Shown in pieces: positions 46,372 through 55,921 of a stretch of DNA of 64,000 nt. Both the position numbers and the translations under genes were made by a program. Positions within the stretch are counted from its first letter, which is position 1. The number at the start of each line of letters is the position of its first letter. Source of the stretch: Endobugula sp965214375 (lineage in GTDB: Bacteria; Pseudomonadota; Gammaproteobacteria; Pseudomonadales; Cellvibrionaceae); contig OZ243947.1 of assembly GCA_965214375.1 (NCBI GenBank), forward strand, positions 2,480,001 to 2,544,000, read 5' to 3'. The notes under the pieces were generated by a model. The model was not told the origin of the DNA. It was given only the letters and a program-made list of their open reading frames with translations, and did not search any database.

Positions 46372-46977
46372 ATGGTCAAGCAGTTATGTTTGTTTCTATA
46401 TTTTATGGTGTACTTGCCTGTGGCGGCTTATGCAGACGTGGCTCAACAGCCCCATAAGGTGGTTGAAGAAACAACCAACAAAGTGATGGCTCTACTAAAA
46501 ACTGGTATTGACCCTGTAAAAGAGCCGAACCAATTTATTACGGCCTTATCAGAGGTGCTAGATCCGGTTGTTGCATTTAACTATATCGCCAAGGGTGTTA
46601 TGGGGCAGTATGCTGCGCAAGCCTCAACTGAGCAGATCGCCCGTTTTGCGGAATCATTAAAAAAAGGTTTGGTAAATACCTATGGCCAAGGTATATCAGT
46701 CTTTCAGGATCTGACGATTGCCGTCTTGCCGCCAAAACAACCGATTGGTGACAGCCGCCGTGCAACGGTAGTGCAAAAAATTACGGCAGCATCTGGGGTG
46801 ACGACAGTGTCCTACAGCATGGCGAAAAACCGTCAGGGACAGTGGAAAATGATCAATTTGGTGCTCAATGGCATTAATTTTGGTCAGACTTTCCGTGGCC
46901 AGTTTGCCGCTGCAGTCGAAAAGAATAACGGTGATATTGATAAGACCATTGCAGAATGGGAAAAAGGCGTACAATAG
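46372..46977 (+). CDS. mlaC: Phospholipid-binding protein MlaC
   Basis: A 201-residue periplasmic phospholipid carrier of the MlaC/Ttg2D family. Signal peptide (LCLFLYFMVYLPVAAYA), then the family body (DPVVAFNYIAKGVMGQYAAQAS; GQWKMINLVLNGINFGQTFRGQF). In relatives it is the fourth gene of mlaFEDCB, working with the MlaFEDB inner-membrane ABC complex. Here mlaF, mlaE and mlaD upstream and mlaB downstream are all missing; only 121 bases separate mlaC from yrbG. Confidence 0.93.
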   Translation: MVKQLCLFLYFMVYLPVAAYADVAQQPHKVVEETTNKVMALLKTGIDPVKEPNQFITALSEVLDPVVAFNYIAKGVMGQYAAQASTEQIARFAESLKKGLVNTYGQGISVFQDLTIAVLPPKQPIGDSRRATVVQKITAASGVTTVSYSMAKNRQGQWKMINLVLNGINFGQTFRGQFAAAVEKNNGDIDKTIAEWEKGVQ

Positions 46978-47061
46978 TCCTTTTCCATCGTTATTAACCG
47001 TGCATCCCCCGTGTTTTTTTATTACACTGTCGCACCAATTTTGAAGTGTGTTTTAAATCTT

Positions 47062-47289
47062 ATGGAAGCGACAGAAATTAAATCTATTATTGAAAGCGCG
47101 TTTGATGATGCCGTTGTAGAGGTGGTTGTCGAAGGCAGTCACGTCGGTTTGAATATTGTTAGTGAAGCCTTTGCAGGTCTGAATACGCTTAAAAGACAAC
47201 AAAAAGTCTACGGCATCCTTTCCGAGCATATCGCCAGTGGAGCGATTCATGCTGTTCATATGAAAACGCTAACACCAGCAGAGCAATAA
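47062..47289 (+). CDS. ibaG: BolA-family protein IbaG
   Basis: A 75-residue BolA-type protein, linked to iron-sulfur handling with monothiol glutaredoxins. The ATG at 47062 gives the usual start (MEATEIKSIIESAF); the frame opens upstream at 47011. The conserved VGLNIVSEAFAGLNTLKRQQKVYG is present; the Cys/His typical of metal binding includes His at HVGLN and HAVHMKT. It lies directly upstream of murA, the normal order. Confidence 0.9.
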   Translation: MEATEIKSIIESAFDDAVVEVVVEGSHVGLNIVSEAFAGLNTLKRQQKVYGILSEHIASGAIHAVHMKTLTPAEQ

Positions 47290-47291
47290 TA

Positions 47292-48554
47292 ATGGATAAA
47301 TTGATTATTAAGGGCGGTGGCCCTCTGAATGGCGAAATTCGTATTTCTGGCTCGAAAAACTCAGCGTTGCCGATTTTGGCGGCCACAATTCTGGCTCAAA
47401 CTCCCATACATATTGGTAATCTCCCGCATTTAAACGACATTACCACTATGCTGGCCTTGCTGCGCAGTATGGGACTCTCTGTCACACTCAATGAAAAAAT
47501 GAGTGTTGAGATTGATGCGAATACTATCTCGGAGTACACGGCGCCTTACGAATTAGTTAAAACCATGCGGGCCTCCATTTTGGTATTGGGGCCTATGTTG
47601 GCACGTTATGGTAAAGCGAATGTGTCTTTCCCGGGGGGCTGCGCGATTGGTAGCCGCCCTGTTGATATTCATCTTAGTGGTTTGGAGGCAATGGGCGCCA
47701 CCATAAATGTAGAAGATGGTTATATTCGTGCGACCTCTGAAGGGCGTTTGAAAGGCGCGCACATTGCAATGGAAACGGTTACTGTTGGCGGCACTGAAAA
47801 TTTGTTAATGGCATCCGTACTCGCCGAGGGGAAAACCGTATTACAGAATGCAGCCCGAGAGCCTGAAGTCGTCGATCTAGCAAAATGCCTAGTGGCAATG
47901 GGAGCAAACATTGAGGGAATAGGGACAGAAACCTTAACGATTGAAGGCGTTGAAACATTGCATGGGTGTGCTTATCACGTGATGCCCGACCGTATAGAAA
48001 CAGGGACTTTCTTGGCTGCCGCTGCTGCCACCCGCGGTCGTGTCAAATTAAAAGATACCCGTGCAGATATATTAGAAGCGGTATTATCGAAATTAAAAGA
48101 AGCCGGTGCAGAAATTACGACTGGTGAAGATTGGATCGAATTGGACATGCAAGGGCGTCGCCCGAAAGCCGTCAGCTTGAAAACGGCGCCGTATCCGGCG
48201 TTCCCAACAGATATGCAGGCACAATTTACGGCAATGAATGCGGTCGCCGAGGGTACAGGAAAGGTTATTGAAACAATTTTTGAAAATCGTTTGATTCAAA
48301 TTCATGAACTTAATCGTATGGGTGCCAATATCAAGCTTGAGGGCAATACCGCTATTGTTACCGGTGTTGATATTTTAAAAGCGGCGCCCGTTATGGCAAC
48401 AGACTTGCGTGCTTCTGCCAGTTTGGTGATTGCCGGTTTGGTTGCAGAGGGTGAAACATTGGTTGATCGTATTTATCATATCGATCGTGGTTACGAATGT
48501 ATCGAAGAAAAACTGCAGCTGCTTGGTGTTAATATTCGTCGGGTTCCGGCGTAA
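47292..48554 (+). CDS. murA: UDP-GlcNAc 1-carboxyvinyltransferase
   Basis: First committed step of peptidoglycan synthesis. 420 residues. The N-terminus LIIKGGGPLNGEIRISGSKN, the active-site Cys in FPGGCAIGSRPVDIHL, and RIETGTFLAAAAAT are characteristic. The Cys is the target of fosfomycin. It starts two bases after ibaG. Confidence 0.98.
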   Translation: MDKLIIKGGGPLNGEIRISGSKNSALPILAATILAQTPIHIGNLPHLNDITTMLALLRSMGLSVTLNEKMSVEIDANTISEYTAPYELVKTMRASILVLGPMLARYGKANVSFPGGCAIGSRPVDIHLSGLEAMGATINVEDGYIRATSEGRLKGAHIAMETVTVGGTENLLMASVLAEGKTVLQNAAREPEVVDLAKCLVAMGANIEGIGTETLTIEGVETLHGCAYHVMPDRIETGTFLAAAAATRGRVKLKDTRADILEAVLSKLKEAGAEITTGEDWIELDMQGRRPKAVSLKTAPYPAFPTDMQAQFTAMNAVAEGTGKVIETIFENRLIQIHELNRMGANIKLEGNTAIVTGVDILKAAPVMATDLRASASLVIAGLVAEGETLVDRIYHIDRGYECIEEKLQLLGVNIRRVPA

Positions 48555-48585
48555 AGTGACCATTAAGTAATATTTAGAGAGCGTT

Positions 48586-49218
48586 ATGTCTCGATTAACG
48601 ATTGCACTGACTAAAGGCCGTATTCTGGAAGAAACACTGCCGTTGTTGGCGGCGGCCAATATCGTCCCTGAAGAGGATATAAAGAGCAGCCGCAAGCTGG
48701 CGTTTGCCACTAATCAGCCCAATGTTCGTATGTTGATATTAAGAGGGAGTGATGTCCCCACCTATGTTCAATTTGGTGCAGCAGATATGGGGGTTTCTGG
48801 TAAAGATACCTTGATGGAACATGGTGGTGAGGGTTTGTATTCACTGGTTGATTTGAAGATCGCCTGTTGCAAGTTAATGACCGCAGCGATTAAAGACGCT
48901 CCTGAAAAACCGGGTCGCCTTAAAGTTGCTACCAAATACGTTAATATCGCTAGAAAGTTCTATGCCAGTCAGGGACGACAAGCGGATATTATTAAGCTGT
49001 ATGGTGCTATGGAGCTTGCACCACTCATGGATTTGGCAGATGAAATTGTTGATATTGTCGACACAGGCAATACTCTGCGAGCCAATGGATTGGAGCCGCG
49101 TGTGGAAATTGCTACCATCAGTTCTCGGCTGATTGCCAATAAAGCGTCTTTAAAAATGAAACATTTAACAATGCAACCAGTTATTGATGCCATTGCAACC
49201 GCGGTTTCCGCGGGATAA
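48586..49218 (+). CDS. hisG: ATP phosphoribosyltransferase, short form
   Basis: First step of histidine synthesis. 210 residues, the short type lacking the C-terminal regulatory domain; this form needs HisZ as a partner, which is not in this window. MSRLTIALTKGRILEETLPLL and VDIVDTGNTLRANGLEP are typical. It lies between murA and hisD. Confidence 0.96.
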   Translation: MSRLTIALTKGRILEETLPLLAAANIVPEEDIKSSRKLAFATNQPNVRMLILRGSDVPTYVQFGAADMGVSGKDTLMEHGGEGLYSLVDLKIACCKLMTAAIKDAPEKPGRLKVATKYVNIARKFYASQGRQADIIKLYGAMELAPLMDLADEIVDIVDTGNTLRANGLEPRVEIATISSRLIANKASLKMKHLTMQPVIDAIATAVSAG

Positions 49219-49226
49219 GTGATTCC

Positions 49227-50531
49227 ATGATCATCAGGCAACTGCATACACAAGATGAACCGTTTGACCAGCAACTGAATCAATTGTTGGCGTGGTCAAC
49301 CGTATCGGATTCTACCGTTGCCGAGGCAGTGACGAGCATTCTCGCCGCCGTTAAAGATCACGGTGATCCGGCATTGGTGAGTTATACCAATCAGTTTGAC
49401 CGCCGCAATGTCGAGGGTATTGATGATTTGTGTATTTCCAAAGCACAATTACAGCAAGCGCTTGAACAAATATCCCTGGAGCAACGGCAGGCATTAAACA
49501 CGGCAGTCGCACGTATTACCTCTTATCATAAACATCAGTTACAACAGTCATGGCAGTACACAGAAGATGATGGTACGACCCTAGGGCAGAAAATTACGCC
49601 GATGGATCGTGTCGGTATTTATGTTCCTGGTGGCAAAGCGTCTTATCCCTCCTCGGTATTAATGAATGCCATCCCGGCTAAAGTGGCTGGTGTTGCAGAA
49701 GTGATTATGGTGGTTCCTGCGCCAACAGGAGAGTTAAACCCCATGGTGTTGGCAGCGGCGGCATTGGCTGATGTTGATCAAGTCTATACGATCGGCGGTG
49801 CACAAGCTGTTGCAGCGCTGGCTTATGGTACACAGACAATTCCCAAAGTGGATAAAATTGTTGGGCCGGGCAATATCTATGTGGCAACCGCCAAACGAGC
49901 AGTGTTTGGTGAGGTGGCTATTGATATGATTGCCGGTCCGTCTGAAATTCTGGTGGTTTGCGATGGTAAAACCAACCCGGATTGGGTGGCGATGGATCTG
50001 TTTTCACAGGCTGAACACGATGAACAGGCACAAGCTATTTTGATTGCCACAGATGAAACGTTTATTGCCGACGTGCTCGCCAGTATTGAAAAGTTGCTTC
50101 CGGATTTAGAGCGGGCAGAGATTGTTACGCAGTCATTAAAACATCGTGGCGCTTTGATTCAGGCCACGAGTCAGCAACAAATGATCGAGCTGATCAATCG
50201 GATTGCCCCCGAACATTTGGAATTATCGGTTGAAAATCCTGACGCGTATCTTGACGGTATTCGTCACGCTGGTGCTATTTTTATGGGGCGTTACACATCG
50301 GAGGCGTTGGGAGATTACTGTGCTGGCCCCAATCATGTATTGCCAACATCGGGTACCGCACGCTTTTCATCACCACTGGGCGTTTATGATTTTCAGAAAC
50401 GCAGTTCTATTATTTACTGCTCACCTGAAAGTGCGATTGAACTGGGCAAGGTGGCCTCTGTGCTTGCAAGAGGTGAATCGTTAGAGGCGCATGCGCGTTC
50501 GGCGGAATATCGAATTGATAACAAGGAATAA
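49227..50531 (+). CDS. hisD: Histidinol dehydrogenase
   Basis: Zn-dependent NAD+ enzyme for the last two steps of histidine synthesis. 434 residues. Signature segments VGIYVPGGKASYPSSVLMNAIPA, VDKIVGPGNIYVATAK and DLFSQAEHDEQAQ; the final active-site part is in GPNHVLPTSGTARFSSPL. In relatives hisC often follows; here a terminator ends the run. Confidence 0.98.
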   Translation: MIIRQLHTQDEPFDQQLNQLLAWSTVSDSTVAEAVTSILAAVKDHGDPALVSYTNQFDRRNVEGIDDLCISKAQLQQALEQISLEQRQALNTAVARITSYHKHQLQQSWQYTEDDGTTLGQKITPMDRVGIYVPGGKASYPSSVLMNAIPAKVAGVAEVIMVVPAPTGELNPMVLAAAALADVDQVYTIGGAQAVAALAYGTQTIPKVDKIVGPGNIYVATAKRAVFGEVAIDMIAGPSEILVVCDGKTNPDWVAMDLFSQAEHDEQAQAILIATDETFIADVLASIEKLLPDLERAEIVTQSLKHRGALIQATSQQQMIELINRIAPEHLELSVENPDAYLDGIRHAGAIFMGRYTSEALGDYCAGPNHVLPTSGTARFSSPLGVYDFQKRSSIIYCSPESAIELGKVASVLARGESLEAHARSAEYRIDNKE

Positions 50532-50549
50532 CAAATAAATCTTTCCATA

Positions 50550-50579
50550 AAAAAAGCCCGGATAAACCGGGCTTTTTTG
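50550..50579 (+). terminator. Rho-independent terminator after hisD
   Basis: An 11-bp perfect stem (AAAAAGCCCGG and CCGGGCTTTTT) with a 5-base loop and a T-tract, 20 bases after the hisD stop. The flanking A-run makes it likely to work in both directions, which would also serve the convergent gene at 50605. Confidence 0.9.
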
Positions 50580-50604
50580 TGTTCAATAAAAACGATGGCA
50601 CAGC

Positions 50605-51924
50605 TTATTGATTACAACTAAGTGTCGGATCAATATTGCCAGTCACTGTCACATCTGTGGGAGTGGTGCCGAGTAGGGCGGCATTGTAACCGAAGCAGGT
50701 AATGTCACCATGGACCTTTGTGGTGCCAGCAGCAGGAGTAAATTGCGCAAAGCCTGTCGCACTAATTTGGATATTGCCATTAACGGTCACATCACTATTG
50801 GGGCGAGAACGGAATACGCCTTTAGGAAAGACTTGTATGCGGCCATTAATAATACTATCTCTCAGCTCTACCTGTGATAAGTAGGCAGTTTCAATTTCAC
50901 CGTTAACCGTCAATGTGCCCAGATCACTACGGAACTGTGAACCGTAGTACGCTTCTATGGCATCGTTACCCGGTGTATTGTTAATTGTATTGCTCACACC
51001 TCTTACACGCGCGGTGGCATTGCGAAATAGGCCTAGAGCACTATGTCCACTTGAGTTGGTGGAAATAGTATTGTTATCACGAACTTCAGCAATTGCGCCA
51101 TCAACTACCAATAATCCATAGCGACTATTATGTTGAATCGCACTATTTATCATATCAAGCGAGGCTCCCGTCGTTAGCAATACACCATAGCGGTTATTGT
51201 TTTGCACAATATTGCCATCCATTTGTAAGGATGCATTATTGCTAGCCCAGATGCCGTCGTTATTATTTTACAAAGTACTGTCTTTTAAGAGCACTGAGGC
51301 ACCATTGTTTACTCGCAAACCGGCAGTGGTACTTGAATCCAGTGTCAATTCTTTGATAATAATATTGTTGGCTCCGATTACCGTTACAACGCTATTAATA
51401 GGCTCAATATAGTCATTACCCGTAACGGTTCCTGCGTAGCTAATAGAAGCTCCTCCAATACCTTGTAGTATGGTGTCATCACGTTTAATCACGACATTTT
51501 CAGTACATTTGCCAGTAATTTCTACCTGTAATGAGCCACTAGCGGGTGCGTTATTAATCGCGTCAGTAATAGAGTCTGAAGCACAATCTACACTGGTTGT
51601 TGTCGTGTTGTTTGGGGTTGCATTTTCCAAGGCACTAACGCGTAAGTCCAATGCTCCTATAGCATCAAGATTGGCAAGAATTTCGGTTTCATTAGCGGCA
51701 ACTGAATCGCTCAGCGCCGTAATTTCTGCTGCATTGGCAGTAATGTTTTGGGTATTTTTTTTCACCTTTCTCTTGAGAATATAAATGCTTCTCAAGGGTG
51801 ATCGGGAATAGGGGTTAAAGTGATAATGGTTGCTATAGTGAGGTGCTGCACTGGTGATGGGTGCGGTTGCTATTAATACTAAACCAAACGTTAAGCTACC
51901 CAGTGATAATAAGGTTTTCTTCAT
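50605..51924 (-). pseudogene. Secreted right-handed beta-helix protein, TAA nonsense codon
   Basis: The frame starts with a signal peptide (LLSLGSLTFGLVLIATAPITSA), then a basic linker and a short coiled coil (NTQNITANAAEITALSDSVAANETEILANL). A parallel beta-helix region follows, with Asn-rich turns (IIIKELTLDSSTTAGLRVNNGASVLLKDSTL). Codon 219 is TAA (plus-strand 51268-51270); the same frame continues NNNDGIWASNNASLQ to the stop at 50605. Restored length is 439 residues. Such proteins can be surface adhesins or polysaccharide lyases; no catalytic residues can be assigned. The last part has a Cys pair (GDITCFGYN, PTLSCNQ). Confidence 0.85.
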
Positions 51925-52044
51925 TGATCTTCTCCCTGTTAAGATAATTCCACATGATCTATTGACGCTAAACCACAGAAGTGTCCGCTAATGTGTAAAG
52001 CGGTAGCAAGGATAATGAATAAATTTTATTAGATCAATATTTGC

Positions 52045-53178
52045 TTATATTGATTTGGGACGTGTGCCGACAATGGCGCTCAGTTCCAGTTTCTCTTCTC
52101 CGCGTGTGACGGAAACCATGACATTATCATTAGGTTTGGTTCGTGCGATCAGATTCATACCATCGCGACCATTAATGATGGGTTGCTTGTTGATATGGGT
52201 GACAATGTCCCCCGGGAGAATGCCGGCAATATCAGCAGGTCCCTCAGGGTAGACGCTGGTGATCATAATGCCACTACTGTTTTCCAGATGATAAGTTTTG
52301 ATGATATTTTCATTGAGAGTGCGGGCTTCAATACCTAGCCAGCCACGAATGGCACGTCCTGAACTAATAATATCATTCATGATGGTAACGGCAATATCTG
52401 CCGGAATAGCAAAGCCAATGCCGACACCAGATCCCGAGGTTTTATTATTTAATATAGCCGTATTAATGCCCAGTAAACGTCCTTTAGTATCAATGAGCGC
52501 ACCGCCCGAATTGCCGGGGTTAATAGCGGCATCGGTTTGCAAAAAATTCTCATAAACATTAATGCCTAAGCCGTGTCGACCTGTGGCAGAAATAATTCCT
52601 TGTGTCACGGTTTGCCCCACGCTGAATGGATGACCAATTGCCAGTACAATATCGCCTATACGGGCTTTTTGAGGTTCTCCCAACGTAATGGAGGCTAGAT
52701 TTTCAATAGGAATGCGTAAAACCGCAAGATCTGTTTCGGGGTCTGAGCCAATAAATTCTGCTTTTACCTCGCGACCATCATACAGTGAAATAATAATTTC
52801 TTCGGCACCATCAATGACGTGGTCGTTGGTCAATAAATAACCTTCTTGATTGATGATAACACCCGAACCCAGAGCCGCAGACATGCGCTGTTGTTGTGGG
52901 ACATCGGCACTGTTGAAAAAATGCCGAAATAGCGGATCGTCAAACAGTGGGTTTCTGGGGGTGTCGACGCGCTTACGTGAAAAAATATTCACCACAGCGG
53001 GTGCGGCCTGATTCACCGCGTCGGCATAAGAGGATGTTCCGTGTTTGGGGGCAATAAACAGCGTGCTTAGGTGTTCACCAATGGCGTAACGAAAATGCGG
53101 CTGGCTTAACACAATGATCACGCCAGCAATGAATCCTGTAAGTATCGGCCATCCTAAAAAATTAATCAGCTTACGCAT
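52045..53178 (-). CDS. degS: Periplasmic serine protease DegS/AlgW type
   Basis: Site-1 protease of the sigma-E envelope stress pathway. About 377 residues from the ATG at 53176-53178; the frame is open farther upstream. N-terminal TM anchor (WPILTGFIAGVIIVLSQ), trypsin-like domain with catalytic His (YLLTNDHVIDGA), Asp (PETDLAVLRI) and Ser (NPGNSGGALID), and one PDZ domain (IMITSVYPEGPADIAGILPGDIV). It follows zapG on the same strand. Confidence 0.95.
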   Translation of the reverse strand: MRKLINFLGWPILTGFIAGVIIVLSQPHFRYAIGEHLSTLFIAPKHGTSSYADAVNQAAPAVVNIFSRKRVDTPRNPLFDDPLFRHFFNSADVPQQQRMSAALGSGVIINQEGYLLTNDHVIDGAEEIIISLYDGREVKAEFIGSDPETDLAVLRIPIENLASITLGEPQKARIGDIVLAIGHPFSVGQTVTQGIISATGRHGLGINVYENFLQTDAAINPGNSGGALIDTKGRLLGINTAILNNKTSGSGVGIGFAIPADIAVTIMNDIISSGRAIRGWLGIEARTLNENIIKTYHLENSSGIMITSVYPEGPADIAGILPGDIVTHINKQPIINGRDGMNLIARTKPNDNVMVSVTRGEEKLELSAIVGTRPKSI

Positions 53179-53194
53179 GGTTTTAGAAAGTGGG

Positions 53195-53668
53195 TTAATT
53201 TTTAGTGGGTGCTTCATGCATGGCATGTACTGTTGCGGATGCCACTGCATCTTGAGCATCCAGACCATAATCTTCTCTGAGTGTGCCATCACTCGGTGCC
53301 CAATCTTTGGGTGGCTGAAAATCTTCTTCACTCACATTCATTTCGCCGGTGGTTTCATTGACGCCATTGCTTAACATCTGACGACTGATATCAATATTCG
53401 CGAGTTTTAAGGCATCACTGGCAAGGTGTTCATGAACTTCCTTATAATTCTGTGTGAGATTGTTGACCAGCTTGGCGGTTTCTGCAAAATGCTCAGTGAC
53501 TTCTTGCTGATAGTTGGATAGTGTTGCTTCTGCTTCTTGTAAGCGGCCTTCAAGGGCGCGTGCTTTTTGCTCGCTGGACGACATGGTGCGTGTCAGTAAC
53601 AGCGTAATTAACGAGCCTGCGATTAAAGAAAGGGTGGCGACAATCAGCAACGTAGATAGTGAAAACAC
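53195..53668 (-). CDS. zapG: ZapG/YhcB family membrane protein (DUF1043)
   Basis: A 157-residue protein with one N-terminal TM (LLIVATLSLIAGSLITLLL) and a coiled coil (RALEGRLQEAEATLSNYQQEV). The family segment FAETAKLVNNLTQNYKEVHEHLA is visible, and the C-terminal tail is acidic and disordered. YhcB links envelope growth and division in E. coli. It lies divergent from zapE, as in relatives. Confidence 0.92.
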   Translation of the reverse strand: MFSLSTLLIVATLSLIAGSLITLLLTRTMSSSEQKARALEGRLQEAEATLSNYQQEVTEHFAETAKLVNNLTQNYKEVHEHLASDALKLANIDISRQMLSNGVNETTGEMNVSEEDFQPPKDWAPSDGTLREDYGLDAQDAVASATVHAMHEAPTKN

Positions 53669-53788
53669 AGTTCTCTCCTTAACAAAACAATAGGATGATG
53701 ATACTCATATTCTATGCGTAGCTCAATTAAGTGCTACCTCAATTATCAGCGTATAATACCCGATTAACACGTGGATAGTGCTTATCTT

Positions 53789-54898
53789 ATGAATCTTACT
53801 CCTATACAACGTTATCATGAAGATTTGGACAGGCCGGATTTTATGCCTGACGCGGCCCAAAAAATGGCCGTTAGCAAGCTACAGCAACTATATGACTCGT
53901 TGGTTGAGCACCAGCATGCTACTCCTTCGCTGGCAAATAAGCTGGTGTCACTGTTAAAAAAGCCTGAAATAAAGCCCGTCAAAGGCCTATATTTTTGGGG
54001 CGGAGTAGGGCGCGGTAAAACTTACCTGATGGATAACTTTTATGAAAGCCTGCCTTTTGACCGTAAAATGCGTTCACATTTTCACCGCTTTATGAAGCGA
54101 GTGCATCAAGAGCTGAAAACATTACATAATGAAAAGAACCCGTTGGAAACGGTAGCTGAACGCATTGCTAACGACGCGCAGGTTATCTGCTTCGACGAGT
54201 TCTTTGTTTCTGATATTACTGATGCCATGATTTTGGCGACGTTACTGGATGGTTTGTTTCGCAGAGGTGTGACCTTAGTCACTACGTCCAATATTGTGCC
54301 AGATGGTCTGTATAAGGATGGTTTGCAGCGTGCGCGTTTTTTGCCGGCTATTGCGTTATTAAACGAGCATACGGAAGTCGTGAATGTTGATGGCGGTACC
54401 GACTATCGCTTACGTAGTTTGGAACAGGCACAGCTATATTACTCTCCTCTAGGCGATGATGCCGATAAAAGCCTCTATCAGCGTTTCTATAGTCTGGTAC
54501 CGGATAAGGAAGAGATTGCCGAGCAGCTATCGCTGGACGTTGAGGGCAGGCAGATTTCTTCGCGTTACCATGCAGAAGATGTGGTGTGGTTTGAGTTCGA
54601 TGCTTTGTGTGATGGCCCGCGCTCACAAAATGACTATATTGAGTTGGCCAAGGAATTTCATGCTGTGGTGTTATCCAATGTGCCAGAAATGACAGCCCAA
54701 TATGAAAGTCAGGCGCGTCGCTTTATCAATCTAGTCGATGAGTTCTATGATCGCAGTGTCAAATTGATCGTGTCTGCTGAAAAACCACTCCATGAACTCT
54801 ACAGTGGTACGCGTCTTGCGTTTGAGTTTGAGCGTACGGTGAGTCGTCTGCTTGAAATGCAAAGCCACGAATATCTTGCTAGACCGCATAAACCTTAG
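53789..54898 (+). CDS. zapE: Cell division ATPase ZapE
   Basis: AFG1-type AAA ATPase that associates with the Z-ring. About 369 residues from the ATG at 53789; an upstream GTG (53771) is less likely. Walker A is YFWGGVGRGKTYLMD, Walker B VICFDEFFVSDITDAMIL, and sensor-like VTTSNIVPDGLYKDGLQR follows. The rplM-rpsI operon is downstream on the same strand. Confidence 0.95.
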   Translation: MNLTPIQRYHEDLDRPDFMPDAAQKMAVSKLQQLYDSLVEHQHATPSLANKLVSLLKKPEIKPVKGLYFWGGVGRGKTYLMDNFYESLPFDRKMRSHFHRFMKRVHQELKTLHNEKNPLETVAERIANDAQVICFDEFFVSDITDAMILATLLDGLFRRGVTLVTTSNIVPDGLYKDGLQRARFLPAIALLNEHTEVVNVDGGTDYRLRSLEQAQLYYSPLGDDADKSLYQRFYSLVPDKEEIAEQLSLDVEGRQISSRYHAEDVVWFEFDALCDGPRSQNDYIELAKEFHAVVLSNVPEMTAQYESQARRFINLVDEFYDRSVKLIVSAEKPLHELYSGTRLAFEFERTVSRLLEMQSHEYLARPHKP

Positions 54899-55034
54899 AA
54901 TAACCCTCCTTTTTTTATTGACTCTAGCATCTTAACCCTATATAATTTTCGCTACCTTTTTTTGGGTTCTAATTTTGGGCTCTCGCGTTGAGGCCCTGTT
55001 TTGGTATAACTCTCTAATTTTAGGCAGATACAAC

Positions 55035-55463
55035 ATGAAGACTATAAGTGCCAATCCAGCCACCGTTAAGCGTGACTGGTATGTGATTGATGCTGAAGGC
55101 AAAACGCTGGGCCGTATGGCTGCAGAAATTGCCACCCGCCTGCGCGGTAAGCATAAACCAGAGTATACCCCTCATATCGATACAGGTGACTATATCGTTG
55201 TCGTTAATGCTGAAAAAGTTCGTGTTACGGGCAATAAAGCAAAAGACAAGATATACCACCGTCATACCGGCTATGTAGGTGGTATCAAGTCCATAAGCTT
55301 TGAGAAGCTCATTCAAAAAGCTCCCGAGCGTACGATTGAAACAGCCGTTAAAGGCATGTTGCCGAAAGGCCCTCTAGGTCGTGCGATGTTCAAAAAACTA
55401 AAAGTTTACGCGGGTACCGAGCATCCACATGCTGCGCAGCAACCGCAAGAACTGACACTATAA
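55035..55463 (+). CDS. rplM: 50S ribosomal protein L13
   Basis: 142 residues, primary 23S rRNA-binding protein. MKTISANPATVKRDWYVIDA, GKTLGRMAAEIATRLRGKHKPEYTPHID and PKGPLGRAMFKKLKVYAGTEHPHAAQQP are diagnostic. The ATG at 55035 gives the normal N-terminus; the frame opens at 54975 in the leader. Confidence 0.98.
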   Translation: MKTISANPATVKRDWYVIDAEGKTLGRMAAEIATRLRGKHKPEYTPHIDTGDYIVVVNAEKVRVTGNKAKDKIYHRHTGYVGGIKSISFEKLIQKAPERTIETAVKGMLPKGPLGRAMFKKLKVYAGTEHPHAAQQPQELTL

Positions 55464-55476
55464 TCGGGAGTCTACT

Positions 55477-55869
55477 ATGTCATCTACACAATATTATGGT
55501 ACTGGCCGTCGTAAGACATCGACAGCGCGAGTATTTATTACCAAAGGTACGGGTGCGATTACCGTTAATGGTCGTGCGATCGAAGAATACTTTGGTCGTG
55601 AGGTTGCGCGTATGATCGTACGTCAGCCACTTGAGCTATTAGAAGTGTCAGAACAGTTTGATATCAAGGCAACCGTAAAAGGCGGTGGTAGTTTTGGTCA
55701 GGCAGGTGCAATCCGTCATGGTTTAACACGTGCTCTGATGCAATATGACGAAGAAAACCGTAAACCATTGCGTGAAGCGGGTTATGTTACCCGGGATGCG
55801 CGTGAGGTTGAGCGTAAGAAAGTCGGTCTGCGTAAAGCACGTAAAAAGCCACAGTTCTCAAAACGTTAA
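55477..55869 (+). CDS. rpsI: 30S ribosomal protein S9
   Basis: 130 residues. YYGTGRRKTSTARVFI at the N-terminus and KKPQFSKR at the very end, whose Arg contacts P-site tRNA. A good ribosome site precedes it, 13 bases after rplM. Confidence 0.98.
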   Translation: MSSTQYYGTGRRKTSTARVFITKGTGAITVNGRAIEEYFGREVARMIVRQPLELLEVSEQFDIKATVKGGGSFGQAGAIRHGLTRALMQYDEENRKPLREAGYVTRDAREVERKKVGLRKARKKPQFSKR

Positions 55870-55886
55870 TCTATTGCAGGTTACAC

Positions 55887-55921
55887 AAAATGCCCGATAT
55901 GTTTATCGGGCATTTTTTTTG
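55887..55921 (+). terminator. Rho-independent terminator after rpsI
   Basis: A 13-bp stem (AAAATGCCCGATA and TATCGGGCATTTT) with a 4-base loop followed by T residues, 18 bases after rpsI. It overlaps the 3' end of the convergent EamA gene. Confidence 0.9.

Noticed and set aside
54977..54996. Bulged hairpin GGGCTC/GAGGCCC before rplM as an L13-type autoregulatory leader
   Set aside because: The stem is short and interrupted, and no further leader structure could be supported by eye.
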